Source: Pedobacter cryoconitis
Lineage (GTDB): Bacteria > Bacteroidota > Bacteroidia > Sphingobacteriales > Sphingobacteriaceae
Assembly (NCBI RefSeq): GCF_003259615.1
Contig: NZ_QLLR01000020.1
Span: 1 to 64,000, forward strand
DNA: 64,000 nucleotides
Direction of reading: 5' to 3'
A model generated the notes under the pieces. It was given only the letters and a program-made list of their open reading frames with translations. It ran no database searches and was not told the origin of the DNA. Made by a program: the position numbers and the translations under genes. This document shows positions 16,314 to 25,932 of the stretch, in pieces; position 1 is the stretch's first letter, and every line of letters begins with the position of its first letter.

Positions 16314-17221
16314 CTCTTCTCCAAAATTACTGTGTTGCCGATTTTCCGTTTTCTGGAATTGTTAAGGATCACATTATAATCGCCCAAAAATCCTGTACCC
16401 ACAATATTCTGCGGGAAAGCAGAGCTTAACTGAATCTTTTGCTGCGGTAATTGAACCCCATTAAAAAGCAAGCCAGGTACATTGACCTCGTAAATGGTAT
16501 CCGCAACTTTTTTGGCATGAATATCAGACAGGATTCTTTTAACAGGCTTAAGGTTATAATCAGTGATTAATTTGCGGCCTAAATCAGATCTGGAGTTGAT
16601 TTGAAAACCTGCGCCCGATCCGAAATCCAATGCGAAATTAGTTTTGATACCCGCAATTTCAACTGCAACTTTTGGATAAGAATCATTTTTATAATTGATA
16701 GTCGTAAAAGCCGCTGATGGTGTAAAAGGCTGTTTAGAAATAGAAATTTGATTCTGATCATTATTAATCTTCCAGTTATAGCGGTAAACCATTTCAGTTC
16801 CCGTAGCTCCGGCTATAATTGTATCAGGAAAAGCATAATTTACAATAGCCTGTTCGCTTCTGAATTTAAGATTTCCGACCATGATTTTTGGAGAATAGAA
16901 AAGCAAACGATCATGTGGCCTGCCATTAGGGGCTACTAAAGTCAGCATATCTCCGCTGGGAGAAAGTGATCTTGTACTTTGAAAATAGGGGGTTAGTCTT
17001 AACGGTTTAGCATAAGTACCGAATAAAAGAGACATACTATCTCTATCAATCTTTACAGGAATAAAGATTCGGTTGTACTTATCCTTTTGAAAGGTTATCT
17101 TAGTTATCACAGGTGACTGTGCATTTGAATTCTGTGATAAAATACAACAAACAAAGGTTATACAGCTTACTGTAAAAATAGACCTTTGTATTTTTTTATA
17201 GCCTGATTTTATGGTGCTCAT
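16301..17221 (-). CDS. Degenerate retropepsin-like periplasmic protein
   Basis: A 306-residue exported protein with a signal-anchor-like start (IFTVSCITFVCCILSQNSNAQ). It has two aspartyl-protease-like lobes: the second keeps NFALDFGSGAGFQINS, but the first reads MSLLFGTYAKPLRL where an active lobe would have a FDTGA-type motif. A retropepsin works as paired DT/SG motifs, so loss of the first Asp suggests no protease activity, or a dimer using only the second lobe. It is divergent from the AsmA-like gene, about 100 bases away. It could be a binding protein derived from a protease. Confidence 0.65.
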   Translation of the reverse strand: MSTIKSGYKKIQRSIFTVSCITFVCCILSQNSNAQSPVITKITFQKDKYNRIFIPVKIDRDSMSLLFGTYAKPLRLTPYFQSTRSLSPSGDMLTLVAPNGRPHDRLLFYSPKIMVGNLKFRSEQAIVNYAFPDTIIAGATGTEMVYRYNWKINNDQNQISISKQPFTPSAAFTTINYKNDSYPKVAVEIAGIKTNFALDFGSGAGFQINSRSDLGRKLITDYNLKPVKRILSDIHAKKVADTIYEVNVPGLLFNGVQLPQQKIQLSSAFPQNIVGTGFLGDYNVILNNSRKRKIGNTVILEKRLSK

Positions 17222-17323
17222 CGTCGTATGGATTTATTGATATAAAAATAATCAATTTAAGAGAACAAAACTACCTTTAAACAATTTCCTTATTTTAAAC
17301 GTTTATTACGCAAATATTCTTCT

Positions 17324-19762
17324 ATGCCTCTTTGGTTAAAACGCTCTCTTCAGCTCTTTTCTTCTCTTATCTTATTACTCATTGTGATCTTTATCGGCCT
17401 TGGTATCTACGTCAGCGCCAATAAAAAGGAATTGCAGGTTGCTATAACCAAAGAATTAAATAAAAACCTCAATGGGAACCTGACTATTGCCAACATTGAA
17501 CCTACCTTTCTTAAAGGCTTTCCCAATGTGTCTGTATCGTTAAAAAAAGTAGAAATTAAAGATAGTTTATGGAATATTCATCACCATTCGCTGCTGACTG
17601 CGGGCGACCTTGATATTTCAGTCAATACAATGGCCTTATTAAAAGGTACTATTGAGATTAAAAAGATTACTATCAATGACGCTTCAATCTACTTATATAC
17701 TGATAGTAATGGCTATAGTAATACCTCAGTTTTTAAGGAAAAACCAAAGAAAGAACCTGAAATTAAAGATGAAAGTTCATCACCTGCTCAAATCAGACGT
17801 TTTGATTTGAATGCCGTTCGTTTTATCCTGGATAACAGAAAAGGGAACAAGCTGTTTTTATTTGCTATACAGGACTTTAGTGGAAAAATAGATTATCCTT
17901 CCACGGGCTGGAAGGCTGATGTTAATTTAAAAATATTAGTGCGCAGCCTGGCCTTTAACACAAAAAGAGGGAGTTTTGTAAAGGATAAACTGCTGGAAGG
18001 AAAAATGAACATCGCTTATAATGAAAAAGCCGGTATCATTGAAGTCAAACCTAATATCTTAAACATCGGGACAGATCCCTTCATTCTTGGTGCGAAATTC
18101 AAGATCTCAAAAGATCCTGTTGAATTCTCTATCCGGGTAGAAGCGCCTAGTATTCTATGGAAAAGTGCATCTGCTTTACTGGCTCCCAATATTACTTCAA
18201 GACTTGACATGTTTAACCTGGATAAACCAATCTCTGCCAAGGCAATTATAGAAGGCAATATGGGCGCAGGGGGAGATCCTTCGATTTTTGTGAAAGCAGG
18301 CGTAAAGAATAATACACTGACCGGTTTTGGCGGAGTTGTTGATGACTGCAATTTTGCGGGCGTTTATACGAATAATTTTATCAATGGGAAAGGCTATACA
18401 GATGAGAATTCTGCTATTAAACTTTATCATTTTTCTGGTAGTTATAAAGAACTACCATTTACAATTGATACTGTTTTTATTCATAACCTGGATAAACCAG
18501 TAGCCACAGGTATTTTTAAATCTCAGTTTAACGTAGCTAAATTGGGAACTGTGCTGGGCACTGATGTCTTAAATTTCACTAAAGGAACAGCCGATGTAAA
18601 ACTTAACTATAGTGCTGATATTGTAGATTTTAAGTTGAATAAACCCATGTTAACCGGAACAATCAACGTGAAAAATGCAGATGTAAGTTATGTGCCGCGT
18701 GGTGTGAATTTTAAAAACACTTCCATTTCCCTCGACTTTAAAGGGCCAGATCTTTTGATTCATGACATCAGGCTGCAAAGTGGCAAAAGTGTAGTGCTCA
18801 TGGATGGAAGTGTCAAAAATTTCCTGAACCTTTACTATAATTCTCCGGAGAAAATTCTGCTGAACTGGAGTATGCGCAGTCCGGCTATTTATCTAGGGGA
18901 TTTTCTTGCCTTTTTGGGAACCAGAAAAAATAGTACACCTGTTAAATCGAAAAACAAAAGCAATAGTTTCGCAACTCAGTTAAACACTATGCTTGAAAAA
19001 GGAAGTGCTGAAATTAATTTACGGGTTGATAAAGTGTATTACAACAAGTTTACAGGGACAAACGCAACGGCGGATATTTTCCTTTCCGAAAACGGGCTGA
19101 ATTTAAAAAATGTAAGTTTAAAACACGGTGGAGGCTCGATTAAGCTCAATGGTAAATTACAACAAAATGGACGTTTGAATAACTTTGCCTTAAACACAGT
19201 AGTTTCCAATGTCAATATCAGGGATTTCTTCTATTCATTTGATAATTTTGGTCTGGAAAGCCCAACTTATAAAAACCTGAAAGGCAGTTTCTTTACCAAG
19301 ACCAATGTCACAGGGAGCGTGGATGGAGGGGGTAAACTTATTCCGGGATCAATGAATGGAAATGTTAATTTTGACCTTAAGAAAGGGGCTTTAGTGAGTT
19401 ATGATGCAGTGAAAAGTATTGGTAAGTTTGCTTTCCCGTTCCGGAATCTGGATAACATTACATTTGATAACCTTAACGGTAATTTTGATATTAAAGGAAG
19501 GCTGGTTACGATCAAACCAATGATGATCAATTCCAGCTTGCTGAATATGAATTTAGCAGGTGTTTATGCAACTACCGGGAAGGGGACAAATATACTGTTG
19601 GATGTGCCGCTGCGAAATCCGAAGAAAGATGAAGATATTACCGATAAACAAGAGTTAAAAGAGCGCAGGATGAAAGGCATTGTCATACACATCCTCGCCA
19701 CAGACGGGGAGGACGGTAAGATCAAATTTAAGCTGGTTGGAAAAAAAGATAAAGATAGTTAA
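17324..19762 (+). CDS. AsmA-like inner-membrane/periplasmic protein
   Basis: An 812-residue protein with one N-terminal helix (about residues 8-30, LQLFSSLILLLIVIFIGLGI), then GNLTIANIEPTFLKGFPNVS and a long series of beta-strand repeats, ending with an AsmA_2-like C-terminal region (GSFFTKTNVTG, MNGNVNFDLKKGALVSYD). AsmA/TamB/YhdP-type proteins bridge the envelope and are linked to phospholipid transport to the outer membrane. The length and layout match the Bacteroidetes versions. It converges with and overlaps the small gene at 19759 by 4 bases. Confidence 0.85.
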   Translation: MPLWLKRSLQLFSSLILLLIVIFIGLGIYVSANKKELQVAITKELNKNLNGNLTIANIEPTFLKGFPNVSVSLKKVEIKDSLWNIHHHSLLTAGDLDISVNTMALLKGTIEIKKITINDASIYLYTDSNGYSNTSVFKEKPKKEPEIKDESSSPAQIRRFDLNAVRFILDNRKGNKLFLFAIQDFSGKIDYPSTGWKADVNLKILVRSLAFNTKRGSFVKDKLLEGKMNIAYNEKAGIIEVKPNILNIGTDPFILGAKFKISKDPVEFSIRVEAPSILWKSASALLAPNITSRLDMFNLDKPISAKAIIEGNMGAGGDPSIFVKAGVKNNTLTGFGGVVDDCNFAGVYTNNFINGKGYTDENSAIKLYHFSGSYKELPFTIDTVFIHNLDKPVATGIFKSQFNVAKLGTVLGTDVLNFTKGTADVKLNYSADIVDFKLNKPMLTGTINVKNADVSYVPRGVNFKNTSISLDFKGPDLLIHDIRLQSGKSVVLMDGSVKNFLNLYYNSPEKILLNWSMRSPAIYLGDFLAFLGTRKNSTPVKSKNKSNSFATQLNTMLEKGSAEINLRVDKVYYNKFTGTNATADIFLSENGLNLKNVSLKHGGGSIKLNGKLQQNGRLNNFALNTVVSNVNIRDFFYSFDNFGLESPTYKNLKGSFFTKTNVTGSVDGGGKLIPGSMNGNVNFDLKKGALVSYDAVKSIGKFAFPFRNLDNITFDNLNGNFDIKGRLVTIKPMMINSSLLNMNLAGVYATTGKGTNILLDVPLRNPKKDEDITDKQELKERRMKGIVIHILATDGEDGKIKFKLVGKKDKDS

Positions 19763-19992
19763 GGCTGTAAGCTCTCAAATTTATCTCCAATGAGGAAGAT
19801 AAGGTCTTCATCTACAGTTACCTCATCATTGGTAACCCACATATCATCCTCAGAGAGAAAGATTTCAAATTTTTCCTGCTCAGGTATTTCTACCATAAAT
19901 ATTGAATCGTCATCATTTTCAACTTCAGTAATGGTAACGGGAATTGTTTCCCCTTCAAATTCTACTGAGAATTCTGTTTTTAAATCTGCCAT
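19759..19992 (-). CDS. Small acidic hypothetical protein
   Basis: A 77-residue very acidic protein (many Asp/Glu, e.g. VENDDDSIFMVEIPEQ) with predicted beta strands and no signal or membrane segment. No family recognised. It lies 20 bases after the start of the divergent spacer from thiD's end, on the same strand as thiD, so the two may be co-transcribed. Its stop overlaps the AsmA-like gene's stop from the other side. The compact, well-formed composition suggests a real gene rather than a shadow. Confidence 0.65.
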   Translation of the reverse strand: MADLKTEFSVEFEGETIPVTITEVENDDDSIFMVEIPEQEKFEIFLSEDDMWVTNDEVTVDEDLIFLIGDKFESLQP

Positions 19993-20012
19993 GGTCCAAA
20001 TATATTAATTTT

Positions 20013-20855
20013 TCAATCCAGATGCAGTTTGATTAGTGGAATAGGGGCATAAAAGTGGTTCAGTGGCCCTTTACCTTTTCCTGTTTTTACATCAAGGCCC
20101 TCAATAATAGCCTGATGCACGTATGATTCTGCAATTGCTATGGCCTCAGGCAATTCCATATCTCTTGCCATAAAACAGGCAATCGCAGAAGACAGCGTAC
20201 ACCCTGTACCATGTGTATTTTGACTGGAAATAGTATCATTTTCATAAACGAATTCTCTGCCGGTGTTGTCCAGGTAAACATCATATAGTTTGCGACCTTT
20301 CAAATGCCCGCCTTTAATCAATACCGCCCGGGCACCTAAGCTGAGAATCTGATGTGCTGCAACTTTCATGTGTTCCACAGTAGAAATTTCCATGGCAGTT
20401 AAAACTGCGGCCTCATCCAGATTTGGTGTAACTAAAGCAGTGAGCGGGATTAATATTTTTTTCATCAACTCAACAGTATCCTCCCCAACTAAACGACGGC
20501 CGCTCGTGGCAATCATTACCGGGTCCAGAATGACCGGGATTTCAGGATATAAACTTAAAGTATCAGATATGGCCTTTAATAATACTGAATTTGGGATCAT
20601 GCCTATTTTGATAACGTGTGGTCTTATATCTTCGATCACCGCTCTGATCTGATCAATCACTACAGCAACAGGCAGCTCAAACAAATTGATAATTCCCATC
20701 GTGTTCTGTGCTGTAATCGCTGTGATAGCTGAAGTCCCATAACAGCCCAAAGCCGAAATAGTCTTCAGGTCGGCCTGGATACCTGCGCCGCCACCACTAT
20801 CAGATCCGGCAATGGTTAATACAACAGGATAAATATATTTGAGCTCAGTATTCAT
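20013..20855 (-). CDS. thiD: Hydroxymethylpyrimidine/phosphomethylpyrimidine kinase
   Basis: A 280-residue ribokinase-fold enzyme that phosphorylates HMP and HMP-P in thiamine synthesis. Visible motifs are LTIAGSDSGGGAGIQADLK at the N-terminus (substrate-binding), DPVMIATSGRRL near the middle, KGGHLKG and the anion-hole/catalytic GTGCTLSSAIA with its Asp-free variant context near residue 215. Length matches ThiD (about 265). No other thiamine gene is nearby and no TPP riboswitch consensus was seen upstream, so it may serve salvage. Confidence 0.93.
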   Translation of the reverse strand: MNTELKYIYPVVLTIAGSDSGGGAGIQADLKTISALGCYGTSAITAITAQNTMGIINLFELPVAVVIDQIRAVIEDIRPHVIKIGMIPNSVLLKAISDTLSLYPEIPVILDPVMIATSGRRLVGEDTVELMKKILIPLTALVTPNLDEAAVLTAMEISTVEHMKVAAHQILSLGARAVLIKGGHLKGRKLYDVYLDNTGREFVYENDTISSQNTHGTGCTLSSAIACFMARDMELPEAIAIAESYVHQAIIEGLDVKTGKGKGPLNHFYAPIPLIKLHLD

Positions 20856-21468
20856 GCTTGTCTGGAGAGTTTAATGTATAATTTCAAGTAAAACTATCAA
20901 TATATGCACTAATAACAAGGGACTGTAATTGACCTGATCATTTATTATTATCTTTTTTTAATAGTTTAAGGAATATTTAATCCCGCAATTTCTTGTTAAA
21001 GCCCATCTATTAGTGTTATGCGCTCTTTTCTGAATTCAATGAAAGCCGGGCCGCCGTTTCTGTAAAAGCCAAATGTTTTTTTGGTCGTTTTTTTGTTAAC
21101 GTATAGTAGGTATCACAAGATATTTTCACTTATTCATTTTTAACCTTGACTTTATATTAATGACTATAAAACAATTAAGCGCCCGGCAGACTGGTGCGAA
21201 TGGCATTAATATTCCCCAGTTCGTCTAGTACAATTGGATATGCAGGCAGAATATCAATTGACAAAATTTGTTACTGGTATTTCGCGTAACCCGGTGCGGG
21301 CAGTTAGTAATCCGATATAGGTAATCAATAATCCGGCGCAGGTAATCAATCCTATTAAATCTCCCGCCGTGATTAAAAAAGTAACAGGCCATATAAAAGA
21401 TTAGTTGGTGAGTTATCACAGACCACCCGGGTATTAAAAGGACTTGGAGTTAATTTTAAGAATAAAGA
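20856..21468. other. Long gap with decayed coding traces and a 21-bp repeat
   Basis: No intact gene was found. On the plus strand a frame from ATG near 21239 to TAG at about 21402 is broken by one TAG (near 21325) and could be a dead small gene. It contains three tandem 21-bp units (21287-21349). The region must also hold promoters for thiD and the histidine kinase. Confidence 0.4.
21287..21349. repeat. Three tandem 21-bp units
   Basis: Units 21287-21307, 21308-21328 and 21329-21349 have the same length and phase. The second and third share taatccg at the start and aggtaatcaa at the end and differ only in four middle bases; the first is more degraded. Period 21 keeps a reading frame (7 codons), consistent with a former coding repeat. 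Confidence 0.65.
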
Positions 21469-22680
21469 ATGAATGCTCAAAATACAGAAGAACAGCTACA
21501 GGCTGAAATAAAGAAATTGCAGCTTCAACTTGAAGAAGCCCATGGTACTATTGAAGCTATGGAGGAAGCAAAGGTTGAAGCCGTAAAGCTGAACGATATA
21601 TTAGAAGATGCAGTCGCAGCCAGAGCAAAGGATCTTTCTGTGAGCCAGGAACACTTTATGCTGCTCGCTAATAATATTCCACAGATCACCTGGACAAATT
21701 TATCTTCCGGACGATTTAATTTCTTCAATCAGCGCTGGTATGATTATACAGGTTTATCTTTTGATGCCACTTTTGAAGAATCCTGGGATAATATTATCCA
21801 TCCCGATGATCTGCCCGCAACCCGCGAGAAATTCAACCATTGCATGAAAACTGGGGAGATATTTGAGATTGAAAACCGCTATAAACGGAATGACGGCATT
21901 TACAGATGGCATCTTAACAGAAGTATCCCATTAAGAAATGAAAATCATGAGCTCTTGTTTTGGGTAGGTACTGCAACTGATATTGATGACCAGCGTAAAT
22001 CCATTGAAAAGAAAGACGAATTCATTGGAATTGCCAGTCATGAATTAAAAACACCGCTGACGAGTTTGAAAGCTTATTTGCAGTTAATCTCCAACTACAA
22101 GAAGGAAGTGGTTCCTGGTCAGGTGAAAACTTTCATTGTCAAAGCTGAAAGTTCAATCTGTAAATTACAAAACCTGGTTAATGACCTGCTGGATGTCAGC
22201 AAAATACAAGCTGGTAAACTAGATTTTGTTCAATCACCACTGAGCATTAAGGAGCTGATCGCAACCTGTGCAGAGCATGCAGGATACATGTTTCCCGATT
22301 ATAATATTATATTTAATCCTGGCGCGGATGTAAAGATTAATGGAAATACAGAACGATTAGAACAAGTCCTGATGAATCTGATTAATAACGCAGTAAAGTA
22401 TTCTCCACTACATAAAGATATTATATTATCATTTACCAAAGAAGGTAACCAGGTCAGGATTTCTGTCACCGATTATGGGATTGGGCTTTCTACGAGTCAG
22501 CTGGATAAGATCTTTGAAAGATTTTATCGTGTTGATGTTAAAAACAGGATAGCAAGCGGATTGGGAATGGGATTATACATTTCTATGGAAATTATCAAAA
22601 ACCACAAAGGTACAATAGGTGTTCAAAGCAGAATTAATAAGGGCTCTACTTTTTACATTTTATTACCTTTGCTTTCATGA
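21469..22680 (+). CDS. Soluble PAS-domain sensor histidine kinase
   Basis: A 403-residue kinase without membrane helices. Residues 1-55 form a coiled coil, about 60-175 a PAS/PAC domain (FNFFNQRWYDYTGLSF, then the WHLNRSIPLRN end), the H-box has His191 in IASHELKTPLTSLK, and the ATPase shows the N-box NLINNAVKYS, DYGIGLS and GLGMGLYIS. It senses a cytoplasmic signal and phosphorylates an unknown response regulator; none is adjacent, so it is an orphan. The following gene starts inside its stop (ATGA overlap), suggesting coupling. Confidence 0.92.
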   Translation: MNAQNTEEQLQAEIKKLQLQLEEAHGTIEAMEEAKVEAVKLNDILEDAVAARAKDLSVSQEHFMLLANNIPQITWTNLSSGRFNFFNQRWYDYTGLSFDATFEESWDNIIHPDDLPATREKFNHCMKTGEIFEIENRYKRNDGIYRWHLNRSIPLRNENHELLFWVGTATDIDDQRKSIEKKDEFIGIASHELKTPLTSLKAYLQLISNYKKEVVPGQVKTFIVKAESSICKLQNLVNDLLDVSKIQAGKLDFVQSPLSIKELIATCAEHAGYMFPDYNIIFNPGADVKINGNTERLEQVLMNLINNAVKYSPLHKDIILSFTKEGNQVRISVTDYGIGLSTSQLDKIFERFYRVDVKNRIASGLGMGLYISMEIIKNHKGTIGVQSRINKGSTFYILLPLLS

Positions 22681-23150
22681 AATACGCATTAACATTCTTG
22701 CTTTGTCTTTTCGGGCTGTTCAGCAGTGCTCAGCATTTTAAACTGAATCAGCTTGAATCACTTATAGGTCAGTCGGTTTCATCCGTTACTGATAGTCTTG
22801 TGCTGCATAACTGGGAAGTAAGGCCTGAGTTATCTGGTAAACAAGGAAATCAGTTATATCAAACTTTCTCTTACGGAAATCATGCCCTGGAAAAGAGTAA
22901 AGCATTATCCTGGTTCAGGATTCAGGCAGATAATGAAGTAACTAATCAATTATATTATCAACTTAATGAACCGGAAGCTTATCAGTTGATTCTGGATGAA
23001 ATTAAGCTGTCAGGAGCTGAGAAAAAAGATATACAGGAAATAGAAGCAAAACAAATCAGTACCTACTATATATCAACTGATTATATTTTCCAGACGATAG
23101 TAGGTAATGATAGTTATACAATAATGGTAATGCCTAATAAACAGCCTTAG
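22677..23150 (+). CDS. Exported hypothetical protein
   Basis: A 157-residue protein with a signal peptide (MKYALTFLLCLFGLFSSAQH, cleavage after SAQ). The mature part is short, rich in Gln, Glu and Leu, with alternating beta and helical stretches; no family recognised. Its ATG overlaps the kinase stop (ATGA), so it is translated with the kinase. It might be a periplasmic partner, though the kinase itself is soluble. It converges with the Omp85-like gene, overlapping by 4 bases. Confidence 0.65.
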   Translation: MKYALTFLLCLFGLFSSAQHFKLNQLESLIGQSVSSVTDSLVLHNWEVRPELSGKQGNQLYQTFSYGNHALEKSKALSWFRIQADNEVTNQLYYQLNEPEAYQLILDEIKLSGAEKKDIQEIEAKQISTYYISTDYIFQTIVGNDSYTIMVMPNKQP

Positions 23151-24364
23151 AAAGCTTCTCCAAGGCCAATTGAGAATCCAGAGAACCCTTTACTTACGCC
23201 ATAATCAACAGCGATATTTGTATTAGAACCCTTGTTAAATTTGATCCGCATACCAGCTCCAACTGCAGGATGGATTTTCTTAAACGAATTGGTTTCCGGC
23301 TCAGCGACTGAAGTTGCATTGGCAAAAACTACGAATCCCAGCAAACCGTTTTCAGTAATATCTCTTCTGTATTCACTTTCTACATAGAATAAAGCTTTCC
23401 CTCTGTATCTGTTTTGGTCCATACCTCTACCAGATTTATTATAAGGGTCCCAGCCAATACTTGGTAAATTCAAATAGGGGATGCCATTATTTAAACCTGT
23501 CCAGAAATAAGACCATAAAGCCAATGTATTCTGTTGGTGAGGTTTGGTATTTAGTGAAATATACTTTCTTGCGTCAATATAAAGTGATTTCCAGCTCGTC
23601 TGGCTTCCTAAAAATTTAGGATTAGTTCTTAAAACCATATTCAGATAACTTCCCGGTAGTGGATTGATAGAATTATTCCGCGTATCATATAATAAGTTGA
23701 AAGTAATTCCTGAAGAAAAGGAATTACTTCCCTGCTCAGTTCCTGCATTATAGCCAGTAAATTGCTGAAGGTCCCCGCCAGGTGTTCTGACATTTACAAA
23801 ATAATCCAGCGTATAGCCAAAACCTGCATAAAAATATGGCCTGATTCGTTTTAATGCACTTTGATAAAATCTGATATATTTATAATCTACTAATAACTTC
23901 TGATCTTCATGACCACTTCCTAAGCCCCAGGTATATTGCGGATAAACCAGGAAACGTGTATCTCCCTGGATATTCCATGTATTATCTTCCAGCCAGATAT
24001 TGGAGCGCAGTGGTAATCCAAAACGGCTTTTAAAATTCCAGTAAGGTGTAAAAGTAACATTGGAGATATTTGTTGTTTTGCGGTCACCCAAGTAAAAACC
24101 TGCGCTGGTTGAGGTAATCAAGGCAGTTCCTCCCCCCGGTACATTACCTCCTATAGGTAACAGTGAAAAGAAAACTTTCCTCGGGTTTTCTCCGGATTTT
24201 ACACCAGGCTTTATTTTAAATAATATTTTGGCATAATCTATTAAATCCCGTTTATTCGAAGTATCACGGACTTGATTATTTGCGGAAATAGCATCAGCTG
24301 CATTTTGCGCGCTGGCACTGTAGGTTATCAATAAAAAGGAGAACAGAAAGATAGTTTTTTGCAT
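23147..24364 (-). CDS. BamA/TamA-family (Omp85-like) outer-membrane protein
   Basis: A 405-residue exported protein with signal peptide (MQKTIFLFSFLLITYSASAQ) and a barrel typical of the bacterial surface antigen family. YDTRNNSINPLPGSYLNMVL is the strand containing the PxxG turn; ALWSYFWTG and GRGMDQNRYRGKALFYVESEYRRD match the VRGF-loop region (here RYRG). It lacks POTRA repeats, so it is the short form seen in Bacteroidetes next to patatins or phosphoesterases. Role unknown. Confidence 0.8.
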   Translation of the reverse strand: MQKTIFLFSFLLITYSASAQNAADAISANNQVRDTSNKRDLIDYAKILFKIKPGVKSGENPRKVFFSLLPIGGNVPGGGTALITSTSAGFYLGDRKTTNISNVTFTPYWNFKSRFGLPLRSNIWLEDNTWNIQGDTRFLVYPQYTWGLGSGHEDQKLLVDYKYIRFYQSALKRIRPYFYAGFGYTLDYFVNVRTPGGDLQQFTGYNAGTEQGSNSFSSGITFNLLYDTRNNSINPLPGSYLNMVLRTNPKFLGSQTSWKSLYIDARKYISLNTKPHQQNTLALWSYFWTGLNNGIPYLNLPSIGWDPYNKSGRGMDQNRYRGKALFYVESEYRRDITENGLLGFVVFANATSVAEPETNSFKKIHPAVGAGMRIKFNKGSNTNIAVDYGVSKGFSGFSIGLGEAF

Positions 24365-24469
24365 TAGGCAAGATGATAGTTGGTGTATAATTACAGCTTA
24401 ACCAAATGCCGTGCCGTATTGTTTATTTTTTTATCAAAATACTTCATATTTCTGCAGGTTGTTATTTAT

Positions 24470-24477
24470 TACCTTTG
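24470..24477 (+). promoter_or_regulatory. Candidate Bacteroidetes -7 box for the MocR gene
   Basis: TACCTTTG fits the TAnnTTTG element of Bacteroidetes primary promoters and lies 45 bases upstream of the chosen ATG. The -33 TTG element is only loosely matched. Confidence 0.4.
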
Positions 24478-24522
24478 TGATACAGGTATTATTTGATTAA
24501 AATATATAGATACAGTTTGGCT

Positions 24523-25932
24523 ATGAAACAATACCGATATGAAGAATTTACAGTAATTATTGAAGCTCAGATCAAAGAAGGAGTCTATAAACCAGGGCAT
24601 AAACTTCCATCAGTAAGGGCGCTGATGAGGAAATATGCGATGAGTACTGGTGCTGTACAACAAGGATTTGATTATTTAATGAGTAAGGGGTTGGTCGAAA
24701 GTATTCATAAATCCGGGTATTATGTTGCTAATTTGCCTGAAAATCAGGTTAATATATCCATTTCAAAACGTAACCCTGTGGTCAGGGATGCTGTATTCAA
24801 ACATAAGCTTTCACAGGTTACCGCCTCGGGTAACGGCCGGAATGGTTTAACTGAATTTAATGTAGCTGCCCCCGGAGATTTGCTGATCCCTCAAAAAATG
24901 ATTTTGAGAACTATGCAACAGGTAATCAGAGAACATGGAGCCGGGCTATTAAGATACTATCCTTCAACAGGATCCGAAGAATTAAAACATAATATCTGTA
25001 AACATTCAGCACATTATAATGCCAGGCTGAATACAGATGAAATGATCATTACCGATGGTGCGCTCCAAGCATTATATATTGCCTTGGTTTCCAGTTGTTC
25101 TCCTGGTGATGTGGTTGCTGTAGAGAGCCCCTGTGTGTTTTCTATTCTTCAGGTAATTAAGACTTTACAGTTAAAAGTGATAGAGGTTCCAATGGATTTT
25201 CAGACTGGGTTTGATATTGGGTATTTGAAAAAAGCATGTTCTGTTGTGAAAATAAAGGCGATTATAGTCACGCCGAATTTTCAGAACCCGACCGGGATAG
25301 TACTCAGCGACGATCAGAAAAAACAATTATTGGCTGAAGCACAATATCAGGGAATAGCTATTATTGAAAATGATATATATGGAGATTTAAATTTTACCGG
25401 ACAACGGCCGTCTAATCTTAAATCATTTGATGAAAGTGGACTGGTAATGACCTATTCTTCGTACGCTAAAACTCTGGCTGCGGGAATCAGGCTAGGCTGG
25501 TTATCTGCAGGACAGTTTTTCCAAAAAGCCGAACAAGTGAAATTTTCAACCGGTAGTACTGTTTCTCCCGTTTACCAGGAAACTGTAAACAAGTTGCTGA
25601 ACTCAAATAGTTATGACAGGCATATCAGAACTTTCAGAACCCAGTTATCAAAAAATGCTTATCATACGGTTAATCTGCTGACTACTTATTTCCCAAAAGG
25701 TACCCGTATGGTAATACCAGCCGGCGGTTATAATTTATGGGTAAAACTATCAGATGAGATTAACATCAAAGATTTTTATCTGCATTGCGATCAGGTAGGT
25801 GTGAAGTTCACACCGGGTGAGACTTTTTCCTTTTCCAGTGATTTTAAGCGATTTTTCAGGATAGTATTCGCTGATCAATATTCTGAAAAGCGAATCGAAG
25901 GATTGAAACTTGCAGGAAAGGGGATATTATAA
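24523..25932 (+). CDS. MocR/GntR-type regulator with aminotransferase domain
   Basis: About 469 residues from ATG 24523 (MKQYRYEEFT). An upstream TTG at 24493 would add ten residues with no family counterpart, so ATG was chosen. The N-terminus is a GntR winged helix (GHKLPSVRALMRKYAMS with the second helix). From about residue 115 it is a fold-type I PLP aminotransferase: YPSTGSEELKHNI, TPNFQNPTG and the PLP lysine in YSSYAKTLAAGIRLGW. MocR proteins bind DNA and PLP and often regulate vitamin B6 or amino acid genes. It stands alone; the following gap carries degenerate repeats. Confidence 0.92.
   Translation: MKQYRYEEFTVIIEAQIKEGVYKPGHKLPSVRALMRKYAMSTGAVQQGFDYLMSKGLVESIHKSGYYVANLPENQVNISISKRNPVVRDAVFKHKLSQVTASGNGRNGLTEFNVAAPGDLLIPQKMILRTMQQVIREHGAGLLRYYPSTGSEELKHNICKHSAHYNARLNTDEMIITDGALQALYIALVSSCSPGDVVAVESPCVFSILQVIKTLQLKVIEVPMDFQTGFDIGYLKKACSVVKIKAIIVTPNFQNPTGIVLSDDQKKQLLAEAQYQGIAIIENDIYGDLNFTGQRPSNLKSFDESGLVMTYSSYAKTLAAGIRLGWLSAGQFFQKAEQVKFSTGSTVSPVYQETVNKLLNSNSYDRHIRTFRTQLSKNAYHTVNLLTTYFPKGTRMVIPAGGYNLWVKLSDEINIKDFYLHCDQVGVKFTPGETFSFSSDFKRFFRIVFADQYSEKRIEGLKLAGKGIL

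Noticed and set aside
20856..20950. TPP riboswitch upstream of thiD
   Set aside because: No CTGAGA-type thi-box was seen on the minus strand before the gene.
24493..24522. TTG start extending the MocR protein by ten residues
   Set aside because: The added residues have no counterpart in the family, and ATG 24523 follows a TACCTTTG box at a usual distance.
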